DNA of 64,000 nt from Winogradskyella psychrotolerans (GCF_018860565.1 NZ_JAHKPS010000025.1:62001-126000); one strand, 5' to 3'. Shown: positions 7,776-17,115, numbered from the stretch's first letter. The notes: generated by a model from the letters alone, not told the origin. Program-made: numbers and translations.

Positions 7776-8556
7776 ATTTGATTTGATAATGGATATGGTC
7801 ATCGTGTCGTACTGCTTTACAACCGTGAAATCGAATTTTAGATTCATGACCTAAACCGAGTGATTGTTTCAGATGTGGTTCAATAAATAGCTTTTGGGTT
7901 GAAGGCGCAGAAAGCAATTGTTTAATTATAAGCACTGTTTTGGGGTTATCTAGTTTTAGGTTATGAATCGTTCCAAGTGTAAAATACTTTGTAAAATCAT
8001 ACTGCCAATAGCCTTTTTCTAAACAAGATTTAAAGCTGTAATTTTTATCGGTATTAGCATAAACACCATAACCAGAAATTGAAGGTTTTTTAGAGGTTGA
8101 AATGCCATTGTGATCTAAATACATAAAAGATAAATCTATCTTTTTTCCGTCATTATGACTTAAATGCGGCAATAAGGGAAAGCCATCAATAAAAGGGAAA
8201 TTAGCATCTAAATAGGTAATTGCAATACCTGAAGAAGATAAAACGTGAGCTGAGTTTTCTAATTCGCTTTTCAAATTGGAATTCACATAATTTCTAAAAG
8301 CTAAGGGGTAAAACCAATTTCGAGGTTTTAAATGCTTATCAAACCATGGTAATTTTTCTCTTCCAAAATGAGTAGCAATTGGCGGAATGATAACAAGGTT
8401 AAATATTAAGTAAAGTAAAGGGAAAACAATGCGTTTTCCCTTTTTGATTTTGTTTGAAATAATAATAGCCAGAAGCCAAATAATACCTCCAATTTGCGTG
8501 ATTATTGTTAAAACTAAAATGATTGCTATATGCCCAATAAGTTTTAATAAGCTCAT
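7774..8556 (-). CDS. Membrane-anchored LAS-type (MepA-like) metallopeptidase, predicted
   Basis: A 260-residue protein with two N-terminal membrane segments and a soluble C-terminal domain. That domain has SHNDGKKIDLSF, giving HxxGxxxD with seven-residue spacing (His134, Asp141), and ends in VRHDDHIHYQIK, giving HxxHxH (His251, His254, His256). The same spacing is found in MepA/M74 and related LAS zinc peptidases that cleave peptidoglycan cross-links. The segment STQKLFIEPHLK also resembles the MepA core. A role in cell-wall remodelling is inferred. A GTG codon 15 bases upstream could add five residues; the ATG was chosen. Confidence 0.68.
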   Translation of the reverse strand: MSLLKLIGHIAIILVLTIITQIGGIIWLLAIIISNKIKKGKRIVFPLLYLIFNLVIIPPIATHFGREKLPWFDKHLKPRNWFYPLAFRNYVNSNLKSELENSAHVLSSSGIAITYLDANFPFIDGFPLLPHLSHNDGKKIDLSFMYLDHNGISTSKKPSISGYGVYANTDKNYSFKSCLEKGYWQYDFTKYFTLGTIHNLKLDNPKTVLIIKQLLSAPSTQKLFIEPHLKQSLGLGHESKIRFHGCKAVRHDDHIHYQIK

Positions 8557-8583
8557 AAATAGTGAACGCACTAACGTTACGTT

Positions 8584-10614
8584 TTATTTCAACAAGCCTG
8601 CACGTCTTAATAAGGCTTCAGGTTTTGGTTCTTGTCCTCTAAACTTTTTATACAAAGTCATTGGATTATCTGTACCTCCTTGAGATAACACAAAGGTTTT
8701 AAACTTATCTGCCACGGTTTTATTAAAAATGCCTTCTTCTTTAAAATATTCAAAGGCATCTGCATCTAAAACTTCTGCCCATTTGTAACTGTAATAGCCA
8801 GAAGAATAGCCTCCTTGAAAAATATGCGAAAACGACGTGCTCATACAATTTTCTGCGACATCAGGATACAGACTTGTATCTCCAAAGGCTTCAACTTCAT
8901 GAGACTTTACATTTGTAATATTTGAAGGATCAATACCATGCCACGACATATCTAATAAACCAAAGCTCAATTGACGTAAGGTTTGCATACCTTCGTGAAA
9001 GGTTGCTGAAGCTTTTATTTTTTCAACCAGTTCCATTGGGATGACTTCGCCTGTTTCGTAATGTGTTGCAAATAATTCTAAAGCTTCTTTTTCGTAGCAC
9101 CAATTTTCTAATACCTGACTTGGTAATTCAACAAAATCCCAATATACGCTAGTTCCAGATATACTTGGATACGTGGTATTGGCTAACATACCATGTAAGG
9201 CGTGACCAAATTCATGAAACAACGTTGTGACTTCATTAAAGGTTAATAATGATGGTTTACTTTTTGTTGGTTTTGTAAAGTTACATACGATAGATACATG
9301 TGGTCTTTCATTTTTACCATCTTTTATCATCTGTGGTTTAAAAGACGTCATCCAAGCACCATTTCGTTTTCCTGCTCTTGGGAAAAAGTCGGCATAGAAA
9401 ATGGAAACTAATTCTCCTTCGCTATCCGTAACTTTATACGTTAAAACGTCCTCGTGATATTTATCAATGGTATTAATTTCTTCAAACTGTAACCCGAATA
9501 ATTTATTAGCTACTGTAAAAGCACCATTGATTACATTTTCTAGTTTGAAATACGGTTTTAATTGCTCATCATCCAAGTCGAATAATTTTTGTTTTAACTT
9601 TTCAGCATAATAACCAGAATCCCATTTTTGTAATTGGTCAATACTATCTAGTTCTTTTGCGAAAGCTTCTAATTCTTCAAATTCTGCATTAGCCGCTGGT
9701 TTCGCTTTTTCTAATAATTCGTTTAAAAATGACGTTACTTTTTCTGGCGTTTCTGCCATACGCTCTTCCAATACAAAGTGAGCATGTGTTTTGTAACCTA
9801 AAAGTTGAGCACGCTCAAAACGCAATTGCGCTATTTTAAGAACAATGTTTTGATTGTCTAGTTCATTGTTTTGAAATCCTTTTCTACCAAAGGCTTTAGA
9901 TAATTTTTCTCTAAAAGCTCTGTTGTCTGCATAGGTCATAAACGGAATATAGCTTGGGTAATCTAAGGTGATTAACCAACCGTCTTTGTCTTTGCTTTCG
10001 GCTAATTGTTTAGCGGCTTCTTTGGCGCCTTCTGGTAAACCTGAAAGGTCAGATTCGTCCATTAGGTGCATTTCAAATTTATTTGTTTCCGCTAAAATAT
10101 GTTCTCCGAATTTTAATTTTAATTGACTTAATTCTTTGTCAATGGCACGAAGTTTTTCTTTCTTATCTTCAGGTAAATTAGCTCCATTACGAGAAAATCC
10201 TTTATATTTTTTATCGAGAAGCGTGTCTTGCTCTGTAGTTAAATTTAAACTAGATTTAGCATCGTAAACTGCTTTTACGCGTTTAAATAAGGCTTCATTT
10301 AACGTAATGTCATTGCTGAAATCTGAAAGTAAAGGTGAAACCTCTTGTGCAATTTTCTGAATCTCGTCATTAGTTTCAGCAGAATTCAAATTAAAGAAAA
10401 TACTAGATAGACGATCTAACTCTTCACCAGAATAATCTAAGGCTTCGATGGTGTTTTTAAAAGTTGGTGCTTCAGTGTTTGCTGTTATGGTATCAATTTC
10501 GGCTTTTGCTTTTTCTATGGCAATATTAAAAGCCGATAGATAATCTTCTGTTTTTATTTTAGAAAAAGGGGCTGTTTTATAAGGAGTATTGAATGAATTA
10601 TTAAGAATTGTCAT
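8584..10614 (-). CDS. M3 family metallopeptidase (Dcp/oligopeptidase A type)
   Basis: A 676-residue zinc peptidase. The HEFGHALHG motif (HExxH at 467-471) and the downstream ELPSQVLENW segment with the third ligand Glu are intact. The layout matches peptidyl-dipeptidase Dcp and oligopeptidase A, which degrade short peptides. There is no signal peptide, so a cytoplasmic role in peptide turnover is likely. The length is normal for the family. It is followed after 27 bases by the MepA-like gene on the same strand. Confidence 0.93.
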   Translation of the reverse strand: MTILNNSFNTPYKTAPFSKIKTEDYLSAFNIAIEKAKAEIDTITANTEAPTFKNTIEALDYSGEELDRLSSIFFNLNSAETNDEIQKIAQEVSPLLSDFSNDITLNEALFKRVKAVYDAKSSLNLTTEQDTLLDKKYKGFSRNGANLPEDKKEKLRAIDKELSQLKLKFGEHILAETNKFEMHLMDESDLSGLPEGAKEAAKQLAESKDKDGWLITLDYPSYIPFMTYADNRAFREKLSKAFGRKGFQNNELDNQNIVLKIAQLRFERAQLLGYKTHAHFVLEERMAETPEKVTSFLNELLEKAKPAANAEFEELEAFAKELDSIDQLQKWDSGYYAEKLKQKLFDLDDEQLKPYFKLENVINGAFTVANKLFGLQFEEINTIDKYHEDVLTYKVTDSEGELVSIFYADFFPRAGKRNGAWMTSFKPQMIKDGKNERPHVSIVCNFTKPTKSKPSLLTFNEVTTLFHEFGHALHGMLANTTYPSISGTSVYWDFVELPSQVLENWCYEKEALELFATHYETGEVIPMELVEKIKASATFHEGMQTLRQLSFGLLDMSWHGIDPSNITNVKSHEVEAFGDTSLYPDVAENCMSTSFSHIFQGGYSSGYYSYKWAEVLDADAFEYFKEEGIFNKTVADKFKTFVLSQGGTDNPMTLYKKFRGQEPKPEALLRRAGLLK

Positions 10615-10750
10615 TTTATGTTATTTTTCTTACTAAATAATTGATAATCTGTTTTTTAACTAAAATTTAAGAGGCTGATTACAGAAGTTGGTTGTACTTT
10701 TGTAAAATCTTTTTAGTGATGTATTTTACTACTAAGAATTGATTAATAGC

Positions 10751-10785
10751 AAAAAAAAGCCTTGATGTAAATTGAGGCTTTTTTT
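10751..10785 (-). terminator. Terminator of purE (bidirectional form)
   Basis: A-tract, stem AAGCCT(TGA)...AGGCTT and T-tract form a symmetrical hairpin overlapping the purE stop codon. It works as a Rho-independent terminator for the minus-strand purK-purE transcript and could also act on plus-strand transcription. Confidence 0.75.
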
Positions 10786-11263
10786 ATAGGTTTTTTGCAG
10801 AGTCTATAACTTTAGATTTTAGTCCTTCTTTATAAACCATTATTTTGTCTAAAACACATTGGTCTGCGCTGCCTAAAATCTGAGCAGCTAAAATTCCTGC
10901 ATTTTTGGCTCCGTTTAAAGCTACAGTAGCTACAGGTACTCCGCCTGGCATTTGTAAAATGGATAATACAGAATCCCAACCATCTATAGAATTACTGCTT
11001 TTTACAGGAACACCAATAACTGGTAACGGAGACATAGAGGCTACCATTCCTGGTAAATGAGCTGCTCCACCTGCGCCAGCTATAATTACTTTGATGCCTC
11101 TTTTATGAGCATTTTTACTAAAATCGAATAATTTTTCAGGGGTTCTGTGTGCCGAAACGATATCAACTTCAATTTCAATATCAAAACCGTTTAATATATC
11201 TATAGCGTCTTGCATTACTGGCATGTCGCTTTTACTTCCCATTATTATGGCTACTTTACTCAT
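10784..11263 (-). CDS. purE: 5-(carboxyamino)imidazole ribonucleotide mutase
   Basis: A class I PurE of 159 residues, normal length. It moves the carboxyl group of N5-CAIR to C4 to give CAIR in purine synthesis. Motifs seen: VAIIMGSKSDMP at the N-terminus, SAHRTPEKL with the catalytic His, and IIAGAGGAAHLPGMVAS. It directly follows purK with a 2-base gap, which matches the two-step pathway from AIR. Confidence 0.97.
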   Translation of the reverse strand: MSKVAIIMGSKSDMPVMQDAIDILNGFDIEIEVDIVSAHRTPEKLFDFSKNAHKRGIKVIIAGAGGAAHLPGMVASMSPLPVIGVPVKSSNSIDGWDSVLSILQMPGGVPVATVALNGAKNAGILAAQILGSADQCVLDKIMVYKEGLKSKVIDSAKNL

Positions 11264-11265
11264 TT

Positions 11266-12420
11266 TTATTCGCTAATTACTTCGATTGTTTGTTTTACTT
11301 GTTCTGCTATTTTACGAGCTACAGAGATCTCTTTGTTAACAATAGTTACATGGCCCATTTTTCGGAATGGTCTGGTTTGTTTTTTACCGTAAATATGTGG
11401 AGTTACGCCATCCATAGCTAAGATGTTTTCAATGTTTTTATACACTACATTCCCGGTGTGGTTTTCGGCACCAACAAGGTTAACCATTACTCCAGCGACT
11501 TTACTTTCGGTATTGCCAAGTGGTAAGCCTAAAATACATCTGATCTGTTGTTCAAATTGTGAGGTATAACTGGCTTCAATACTATAATGACCAGAATTAT
11601 GTGGTCTTGGTGCGACTTCGTTTACTAAAATGTCATCAGTTTCAGTTTGAAACATTTCCACAGCCAATAGCCCCACATGTTTAAATTCTGCTGCTACTTT
11701 TAATGCAACAGATTCTGCCTTCTTTGCAATAGCATCAGGAATTCTAGCCGGGCAAATCACATATTCCACTTGATTGGCTTCAGGATGAAATTCCATTTCA
11801 ACAACCGGATACGTTTTAACATCTCCTTGTGCGTTTCTAGCCACAATTACAGCTAATTCATTTTTAAATGGAATTAACTGTTCTGTAATACATTCCACAT
11901 TTGGTAAATCCGTTAAGTCAGAAAGATTTCTAACCACTTTTACACCTGTGCCATCATAACCAAATCGAGCGCTTTTCCATACAAAAGGATAATTTAAGCC
12001 TCCATGATCTACAGCTTCATCAATTTCAGACGTATATGCAAATCTTGAGAAATCTGCTGTCGGAATATTATGATCGCGATAAAATAATTTTTGTGTGGCT
12101 TTATTTTGAATGGTTCGTAATGTTTTAGACGAAGGAAACACTTTTACACCTTGTTTTTCAAGTGTTTCTAAAGCATCTACATTAACATTTTCAATCTCAA
12201 AAGTTAATACATCAACCTGTTTTCCGAAGTTAATTACGGTGTCGTAGTCTAATAAATCGCCAACGGTGAATTCGTCGCAGGCCAGTCGTGATGGTGCATC
12301 AGGACTAGAATCTAAGACACAAGTGTAAATATCAAACTTACGCGTATCGTATAACATCATTTTGCCAAGTTGGCCACCACCAAGAATTCCGAGTTTAAAA
12401 TTTGAAGAAAAATAGTTCAT
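11266..12420 (-). CDS. purK: 5-(carboxyamino)imidazole ribonucleotide synthase
   Basis: An ATP-grasp enzyme that makes N5-CAIR from AIR, ATP and bicarbonate. The N-terminus shows KLGILGGGQLGKMM, and the C-terminal part shows VNEVAPRPHNSGHYSIEA, the metal-binding and substrate motif. With the ATG at 12420 it has 384 residues; a GTG two codons upstream (12426) is the alternative start. A small hairpin ends exactly at that GTG. It forms an operon with purE. Confidence 0.95.
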   Translation of the reverse strand: MNYFSSNFKLGILGGGQLGKMMLYDTRKFDIYTCVLDSSPDAPSRLACDEFTVGDLLDYDTVINFGKQVDVLTFEIENVNVDALETLEKQGVKVFPSSKTLRTIQNKATQKLFYRDHNIPTADFSRFAYTSEIDEAVDHGGLNYPFVWKSARFGYDGTGVKVVRNLSDLTDLPNVECITEQLIPFKNELAVIVARNAQGDVKTYPVVEMEFHPEANQVEYVICPARIPDAIAKKAESVALKVAAEFKHVGLLAVEMFQTETDDILVNEVAPRPHNSGHYSIEASYTSQFEQQIRCILGLPLGNTESKVAGVMVNLVGAENHTGNVVYKNIENILAMDGVTPHIYGKKQTRPFRKMGHVTIVNKEISVARKIAEQVKQTIEVISE

Positions 12421-12426
12421 GTTCAC

Positions 12427-12444
12427 TTTCCACGAAAGTGGAAA
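12427..12444 (-). repeat. REP-like hairpin abutting purK start
   Basis: Read on the minus strand: TTTCCAC-TTTC-GTGGAAA, a perfect 7-bp stem with a 4-base loop, directly before GTG-AAC-ATG of purK. It is nearly the same as the hairpin that abuts the obg start at 13725-13742. Confidence 0.6.
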
Positions 12445-12546
12445 TATTTTAAAAGATTCAACTTAATTTATAGCAAAAATACGCTAAATATCATACATCC
12501 CTCTAAATTCCTAAATCAAAAATCCCTTAAAAAGCAATCAAATATG

Positions 12547-12554
12547 TATCTTTG
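12547..12554 (+). promoter_or_regulatory. -7 box of the hpt-adk fusion gene
   Basis: TATCTTTG, followed by CA, matches TAnnTTTG and lies 21 bases before the GTG start. It supports transcription of the fusion gene from this point. Confidence 0.6.
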
Positions 12555-12575
12555 CAACTCTAAAATAAAAAGAAA

Positions 12576-13685
12576 GTGATTAAGCTTCACGATTTATACT
12601 TTAAACCTTTTATATCTGAACAAGAAATAGATACCGCTGTCCAAAAAATGGTAGATGGTATTGCTAAGGATTTAGGAGATGAAGTACCTGTGTTTATTGG
12701 GATTTTAAATGGCTCGTTTATGTTAGTAAGCGATTTTGTAAAAAAATACCCAAAGCCATGTGAAGTTACTTTTATTAAACTGGCCTCTTATGAAGGTGTG
12801 AAGTCTACAGAAGATATTCAACGCTTAATTGGGTTAACCCAAGATTTAACAGGGCGTACAGTTGTTATTTTAGAAGACATTATAGATTCAGGAAACACTC
12901 TGGAAGAAGTGCATCGTATTTTTGAAAACGAAAATGTAAAGCAATTGATTATTGCAACGCTGTTTTACAAACCCGAAGCCTATAATAAAGACTTTAAACT
13001 TCATTACGTCGGTATAGAAATTCCTAATAAGTTCATCGTTGGTTATGGACTTGATTATAATGGATTAGGAAGAGATTTGCCAGATGTATATCAATTAAAA
13101 ACAACACAACATATGACAAACATAGTACTATTTGGCCCTCCGGGAGCAGGTAAAGGAACACAAGCTAATTTTCTAAAAGAGAAATACGATTTAATACACA
13201 TCTCTACAGGTGACGTTTTTAGATTTAATATCAAAAACGAAACCGCTTTAGGAATGTTAGCTAAGTCTTTTATGGATAAAGGAGAATTAGTGCCAGATCA
13301 GGTTACTATTGATATGTTGAATAAAGAGGTGGAGAAAAATGCAGGTGCTAATGGTTTTATCTTTGATGGTTTTCCAAGAACCAATGCACAAGCAAAAGCC
13401 TTAGATGCGTTAATGGAAGATAAAGATTCTCAAATTGACGCTATGGTGGCTCTAGAGGTTGATGATGAGGTTTTAGTAGAGCGTTTACTTAAACGTGGGG
13501 AAACGAGTGGAAGAACTGATGATGCAGATGAGAGTATCATAAGAAACCGAATAAAACAATACTATACTAAAACGGCTGTTTTAAAAGATTACTACACTGA
13601 TCAAAATAAATATTTTGGTGTTAATGGTGTTGGTAGTGTTGAAGATATTACAGTGCGTTTAAGTACTGTAATAGATAAATTATAA
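12576..13685 (+). CDS. Hypoxanthine phosphoribosyltransferase-adenylate kinase fusion
   Basis: One uninterrupted 369-residue frame holds two enzymes. Residues 1-178 are a type I phosphoribosyltransferase: the PRPP loop VVILEDIIDSGNTLEE (about 96-111) and the purine-binding end FIVGYGLDYNG are present. Residues 180-369 are an adenylate kinase: P-loop GPPGAGKG at 187-194, DGFPRT, and LLKRGETSGRTDD. The kinase is the short form without a long LID. The parts salvage hypoxanthine to IMP and convert AMP plus ATP to ADP. The first codon is GTG. Met180 (ATG at 13113) could start a free adenylate kinase. The strand is opposite to purEK. Confidence 0.93.
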   Translation: MIKLHDLYFKPFISEQEIDTAVQKMVDGIAKDLGDEVPVFIGILNGSFMLVSDFVKKYPKPCEVTFIKLASYEGVKSTEDIQRLIGLTQDLTGRTVVILEDIIDSGNTLEEVHRIFENENVKQLIIATLFYKPEAYNKDFKLHYVGIEIPNKFIVGYGLDYNGLGRDLPDVYQLKTTQHMTNIVLFGPPGAGKGTQANFLKEKYDLIHISTGDVFRFNIKNETALGMLAKSFMDKGELVPDQVTIDMLNKEVEKNAGANGFIFDGFPRTNAQAKALDALMEDKDSQIDAMVALEVDDEVLVERLLKRGETSGRTDDADESIIRNRIKQYYTKTAVLKDYYTDQNKYFGVNGVGSVEDITVRLSTVIDKL

Positions 13686-13691
13686 ATTACC

Positions 13692-13711
13692 ATTCCTACT
13701 AAAATAGGAAT
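13692..13711 (+). repeat. REP-like hairpin between adk and obg (first)
   Basis: ATTCCTA-CTAAAA-TAGGAAT is a perfect 7-bp stem. It sits in the 57-base gap between the fusion gene and obg, 13 bases before a second hairpin. No T-tract follows, so it is not a typical terminator. Confidence 0.55.
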
Positions 13712-13724
13712 CTAACTAAAAAGA

Positions 13725-13742
13725 TTCCCACTTTGGTGGGAA
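13725..13742 (+). repeat. REP-like hairpin directly before obg start
   Basis: TTCCCAC-TTTG-GTGGGAA is a perfect 7-bp stem ending on the base before the obg ATG. It could mask the ribosome-binding region if folded. Confidence 0.6.
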
Positions 13743-14747
13743 ATGAATATGACTGAAGGAAATTTTGTTGACTACGTAAAAATGCATGTTACTTCCGGAA
13801 ATGGAGGTAAAGGTTCGTCGCATTTACATCGCGAAAAATATATTGCTAAAGGTGGACCAGATGGCGGTGATGGCGGTAGAGGAGGTCACGTGATTTTAAG
13901 AGGAAACTCTAACCTTTGGACACTTATTCACTTGAAATTTAAGAGACACTTTAGAGCTGGTCATGGAGCACATGGTAGTTCTGGTAGAAGTACAGGTGCA
14001 GATGGAGAAGATGTCTATGTTGAAGTGCCTTTAGGAACGGTTGTACGTGATTCTGAAACAGATGAGATTCTATTTGAAATTACCGAAGATGGTGAAGAAA
14101 GAATAGTCGTTGAAGGAGGTATGGGAGGTCGTGGTAACTGGCATTTTAAAAGTTCAGTAAACCAAACTCCACGCTATGCACAACCCGGAATTCCACTTAA
14201 AGAAAAAGATATTACTTTAGAACTTAAAGTTTTAGCAGATGTTGGGTTGGTAGGCTTTCCTAATGCAGGGAAATCAACCTTATTATCTGTATTAACTTCT
14301 GCAAAACCTAAAATTGCCGATTACGAGTTTACAACCTTAAAACCAAATTTAGGTATTGTAGAATATCGCGATTTTAAATCCTTTGTAATGGCAGATATTC
14401 CTGGTATTATAGAAGGTGCAGCAGAAGGAAAAGGTTTAGGGTACTACTTTTTAAGACATATTGAACGAAATTCAATTCTATTGTTTTTAATTCCTGCAGA
14501 TGCCAAAGATATAGTAGAACAATACGAAATTTTAGAAGACGAATTAAGACGTTATAATCCTGAGATGCTAGACAAAGAACGTCTCGTTGTAATCTCAAAA
14601 TCTGATATGCTCGATGATGAGTTGAAATCTGAAATATCGACTATCCTAGATAAAGACTTAAAAGCAGAATATATGTTTATATCTTCTTTAGCTCACCAAG
14701 GATTAACAGAGTTAAAAGATAAACTTTGGAAGTTGTTGAATGATTAA
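13743..14747 (+). CDS. obg: Obg family GTPase
   Basis: A 334-residue essential GTPase tied to 50S assembly and stress control. The Gly-rich Obg fold is at the N-terminus ([20 protein letters not shown] and [10 protein letters not shown]). The G domain has [18 protein letters not shown] and SKSD motifs. A C-terminal OCT domain is lacking, as in many Bacteroidota. Two in-frame starts exist (13743 and 13749); both give the same mature core. It follows hpt-adk and may share its transcript through two hairpins. Confidence 0.96.
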   Translation: MNMTEGNFVDYVKMHVTSGNGGKGSSHLHREKYIAKGGPDGGDGGRGGHVILRGNSNLWTLIHLKFKRHFRAGHGAHGSSGRSTGADGEDVYVEVPLGTVVRDSETDEILFEITEDGEERIVVEGGMGGRGNWHFKSSVNQTPRYAQPGIPLKEKDITLELKVLADVGLVGFPNAGKSTLLSVLTSAKPKIADYEFTTLKPNLGIVEYRDFKSFVMADIPGIIEGAAEGKGLGYYFLRHIERNSILLFLIPADAKDIVEQYEILEDELRRYNPEMLDKERLVVISKSDMLDDELKSEISTILDKDLKAEYMFISSLAHQGLTELKDKLWKLLND

Positions 14748-14762
14748 GAGCTAAGCTTAATA

Positions 14763-15476
14763 ATGAAAACCTATCTTAAAAACTTAGTTGAAATAAACGA
14801 ATCAAAACAAAGTCGGCGATTTGCATATTTTATTCAGTTTTTAATTATTTTTTCGGTTATCACATTTTCAATAGAAACCTTACCAGATTTAAAGCCTCAA
14901 ACAAGAGTGGTTTTAAATGCCATTGAGGCTTTTTGTGTTGTGATTTTTACTTTTGAATATGTAGCGCGAATTTATGTGGCTGATAGTAAACCTAAATTTG
15001 TTTTTAGTTTTTTTGGCATTGTAGATTTTCTAGCTATTCTACCTTTTTATCTTTCATTTGGTATCGATTTACGTTCGTTGCGTTTATTACGTATGTTCCG
15101 GTTATTTAGATTGTTTAAGCTGGTTCGTTATAATAAAGCTATGCGTCATTTTGCTAATGCTATGAAATCAGCAAAAGAACAAATTGTGCTTTTTATGATC
15201 ATAACCTTAATGCTTATTTATTTTACAGCAGTAGGTATCTATTATTTTGAAAACGAAGCCCAACCAGAACATTTTTCGTCTGTATTCTCAAGTCTTTGGT
15301 GGTCTATAGTCACCTTAACAACTGTGGGTTATGGTGATGTATACCCAATCACAGTAGGCGGTCGTATTTTTACATTTTTTATGCTGTTAATAGGTTTGGG
15401 AATTGTAGCCATACCTACTGGTATTATTTCGTCTTCTCTAACCAAAGCAGTAGAACCAAGCGAGGAAAAGAAATAG
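14763..15476 (+). CDS. Voltage-gated potassium channel (Kv-like ion transporter)
   Basis: A 237-residue six-segment channel. The S4 helix carries regularly spaced arginines (RSLRLLRMFRLFRLFKLVRYNK), and the pore loop has the selectivity filter TVGYGD with TLT before it. Segments S1-S6 are all present, and the C-terminus is short with no RCK domain. It is expected in the inner membrane as a tetrameric K+ channel. It lies 15 bases after obg. Confidence 0.92.
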   Translation: MKTYLKNLVEINESKQSRRFAYFIQFLIIFSVITFSIETLPDLKPQTRVVLNAIEAFCVVIFTFEYVARIYVADSKPKFVFSFFGIVDFLAILPFYLSFGIDLRSLRLLRMFRLFRLFKLVRYNKAMRHFANAMKSAKEQIVLFMIITLMLIYFTAVGIYYFENEAQPEHFSSVFSSLWWSIVTLTTVGYGDVYPITVGGRIFTFFMLLIGLGIVAIPTGIISSSLTKAVEPSEEKK

Positions 15477-15518
15477 ATGCCTCAAAAAAATAACACAGAC
15501 CTTTTTGACTTATTCAAT

Positions 15519-16511
15519 ATGAAAACATTTTTAAACCTTATAGCACTAGTCTTTTTTACAGCTAGTTTTGGTCAATGTCCTGAAGGAGATGTTGTATTAT
15601 TTGGACAATCTGCTGTAGATAATTTCGAAGTTCAATACCCAAATTGTCAGACTATTGAAGGATTTCTTATTATTCAAGGAAATGATATTGTAGATCTCTC
15701 TCCATTGTCTCAGATAAATGCCGTAGGAAGTCTTCTTATTAATGATACTTCTCTTAGTAATATGCAAGGCTTAGACGCTATTACAATTACGGGTTTGAGC
15801 GAGCAAGATGCTTTTATCGTTATAGATAACAACCCAATGTTTCAGGACATATTATTTTTAAATAATTACACCGTTAATGTTCCTGTGGTGTTTTTAGTTA
15901 GAGACATGTCTGCTTTAACATCTTTGGAAGGAGCTGGGAATATAACTGAGTTTATCACATTATATTTAGAAAATAACGATCTGTTATCTGACTTGAATGG
16001 TTTAAATGAGAATCTAAATATTATTGGAGGATTAGTTCAAGACCCTGTTTTATATATCAGAGAACACGCAAGTCTATCTGATATTTCTAGATTGAATACA
16101 ACGCAATTGAATAATTCGTTGACGGCAGAGATTATTAATAATATCCAACTTGCGGTTTGTGAGAATGATTTGGTGTGTAGTTTAATTGAGAATAATGCTA
16201 TTTTAATTGAGAATAATGCTTTGGGTTGCAATTCAAATGCTGAAGTTGAAATAGCGTGTGAAAGCTTATCTCTAGGTGAAGTTGAAGAGGAATTATTTGA
16301 AATTTATCCCAATCCCGTATCTGGAATTCTGTTTGTTGATGGTCTCAATAATGAGAATTTTGAAAGTTTAAAAATATATTCAAGTACTGGTGAAAAAATC
16401 TTAGAAACAAACACGCATAAATTAGATTTAACAGCTTTTCAATCGGGAGTTTATTTTATTAAAATTACGACAAAGCAAGGGAGTTTAACAAAACTTGTGA
16501 TAAAAGCGTAA
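15519..16511 (+). CDS. Secreted T9SS type A sorting domain protein with leucine-rich-like repeats
   Basis: Start at the ATG of MKTFLNLIALVFFTASFGQC, which gives a clean signal peptide; an upstream in-frame ATG at 15477 would place 14 polar residues before it. The middle region has receptor-L-domain-like or leucine-rich repeats (DIVDLSPLSQINAVGSLLI, LSDLNGLNENLNIIGG). The last 75 residues form a Por sorting domain (FEIYPNPVSGILFVDG ... GVYFIKITTKQG), so the protein is exported by the type IX system and anchored to or released from the cell surface. The ligand is unknown. Confidence 0.85.
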   Translation: MKTFLNLIALVFFTASFGQCPEGDVVLFGQSAVDNFEVQYPNCQTIEGFLIIQGNDIVDLSPLSQINAVGSLLINDTSLSNMQGLDAITITGLSEQDAFIVIDNNPMFQDILFLNNYTVNVPVVFLVRDMSALTSLEGAGNITEFITLYLENNDLLSDLNGLNENLNIIGGLVQDPVLYIREHASLSDISRLNTTQLNNSLTAEIINNIQLAVCENDLVCSLIENNAILIENNALGCNSNAEVEIACESLSLGEVEEELFEIYPNPVSGILFVDGLNNENFESLKIYSSTGEKILETNTHKLDLTAFQSGVYFIKITTKQGSLTKLVIKA

Positions 16512-16540
16512 TGCGTTTTTAGTATCTTTAAACTAAAAAA

Positions 16541-17065
16541 ATGAAAAAGCTAAGGTTTCTATTTATAGTATTTTTTATCACCTCATGTGGTACAATAGTC
16601 AATTACGATTACGAAAAATCAACAGAATTTAGTAATTACAAGAGTTATAATTATTTTGATGACATGAAAACGGGTCTAAGCGAATTAGATACCAAACGTT
16701 TAATCAGAGCTATGGATAAAAAGCTCAAAACAATGGGGGTATTAAAATCAGATTACCCTGATTTTTATATCGATATACAAAGTCAAGATATCCAAAGCCG
16801 AAACCAAAGTAATGTTGGTATTGGTATTGGAGGAGGTGGCGGACACGTTGGAGGTGGAGTTGCTATAGGAATTCCTGTAGGAATGAATAAGCAAACACGA
16901 GAAATTGTTATTGAATTTGTTGATGATTCTAAAACAGGAATGTTTTGGCAAGCCGTGAGTGAAAGTAGTTATAATCCTAATGCAACACCAGAGAAACGTC
17001 AGGCACAGTTTGAGGCTTTAGTGGAAAAAATTTTTGCAAGCTATCCGCCTAAGTTAGAAAAGTAA
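16541..17065 (+). CDS. DUF4136 family lipoprotein
   Basis: A 174-residue lipoprotein: signal peptide with lipobox FFITSCGT (Cys16). The mature part follows the DUF4136 pattern with YDYEKSTEFSNYKSYNYFD, PDFYIDIQS, a Gly-rich stretch in the middle, and FWQAVSES near the end. Function of the family is not known. A TATCTTTA box 11 bases upstream of the ATG could be its promoter. Confidence 0.85.
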   Translation: MKKLRFLFIVFFITSCGTIVNYDYEKSTEFSNYKSYNYFDDMKTGLSELDTKRLIRAMDKKLKTMGVLKSDYPDFYIDIQSQDIQSRNQSNVGIGIGGGGGHVGGGVAIGIPVGMNKQTREIVIEFVDDSKTGMFWQAVSESSYNPNATPEKRQAQFEALVEKIFASYPPKLEK

Positions 17066-17115
17066 TTTTATCATTTTCATAACAGTTTTAACTTCAACGT
17101 TGTTTCAGTGTTTTG

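Noticed and set aside
10695-10785. Possible plus-strand small RNA: a TACTTTTG box at 10695-10702 and the purE terminator region downstream.
   Set aside because: No -33 element and no conserved structure; a box match alone is common in AT-rich DNA.
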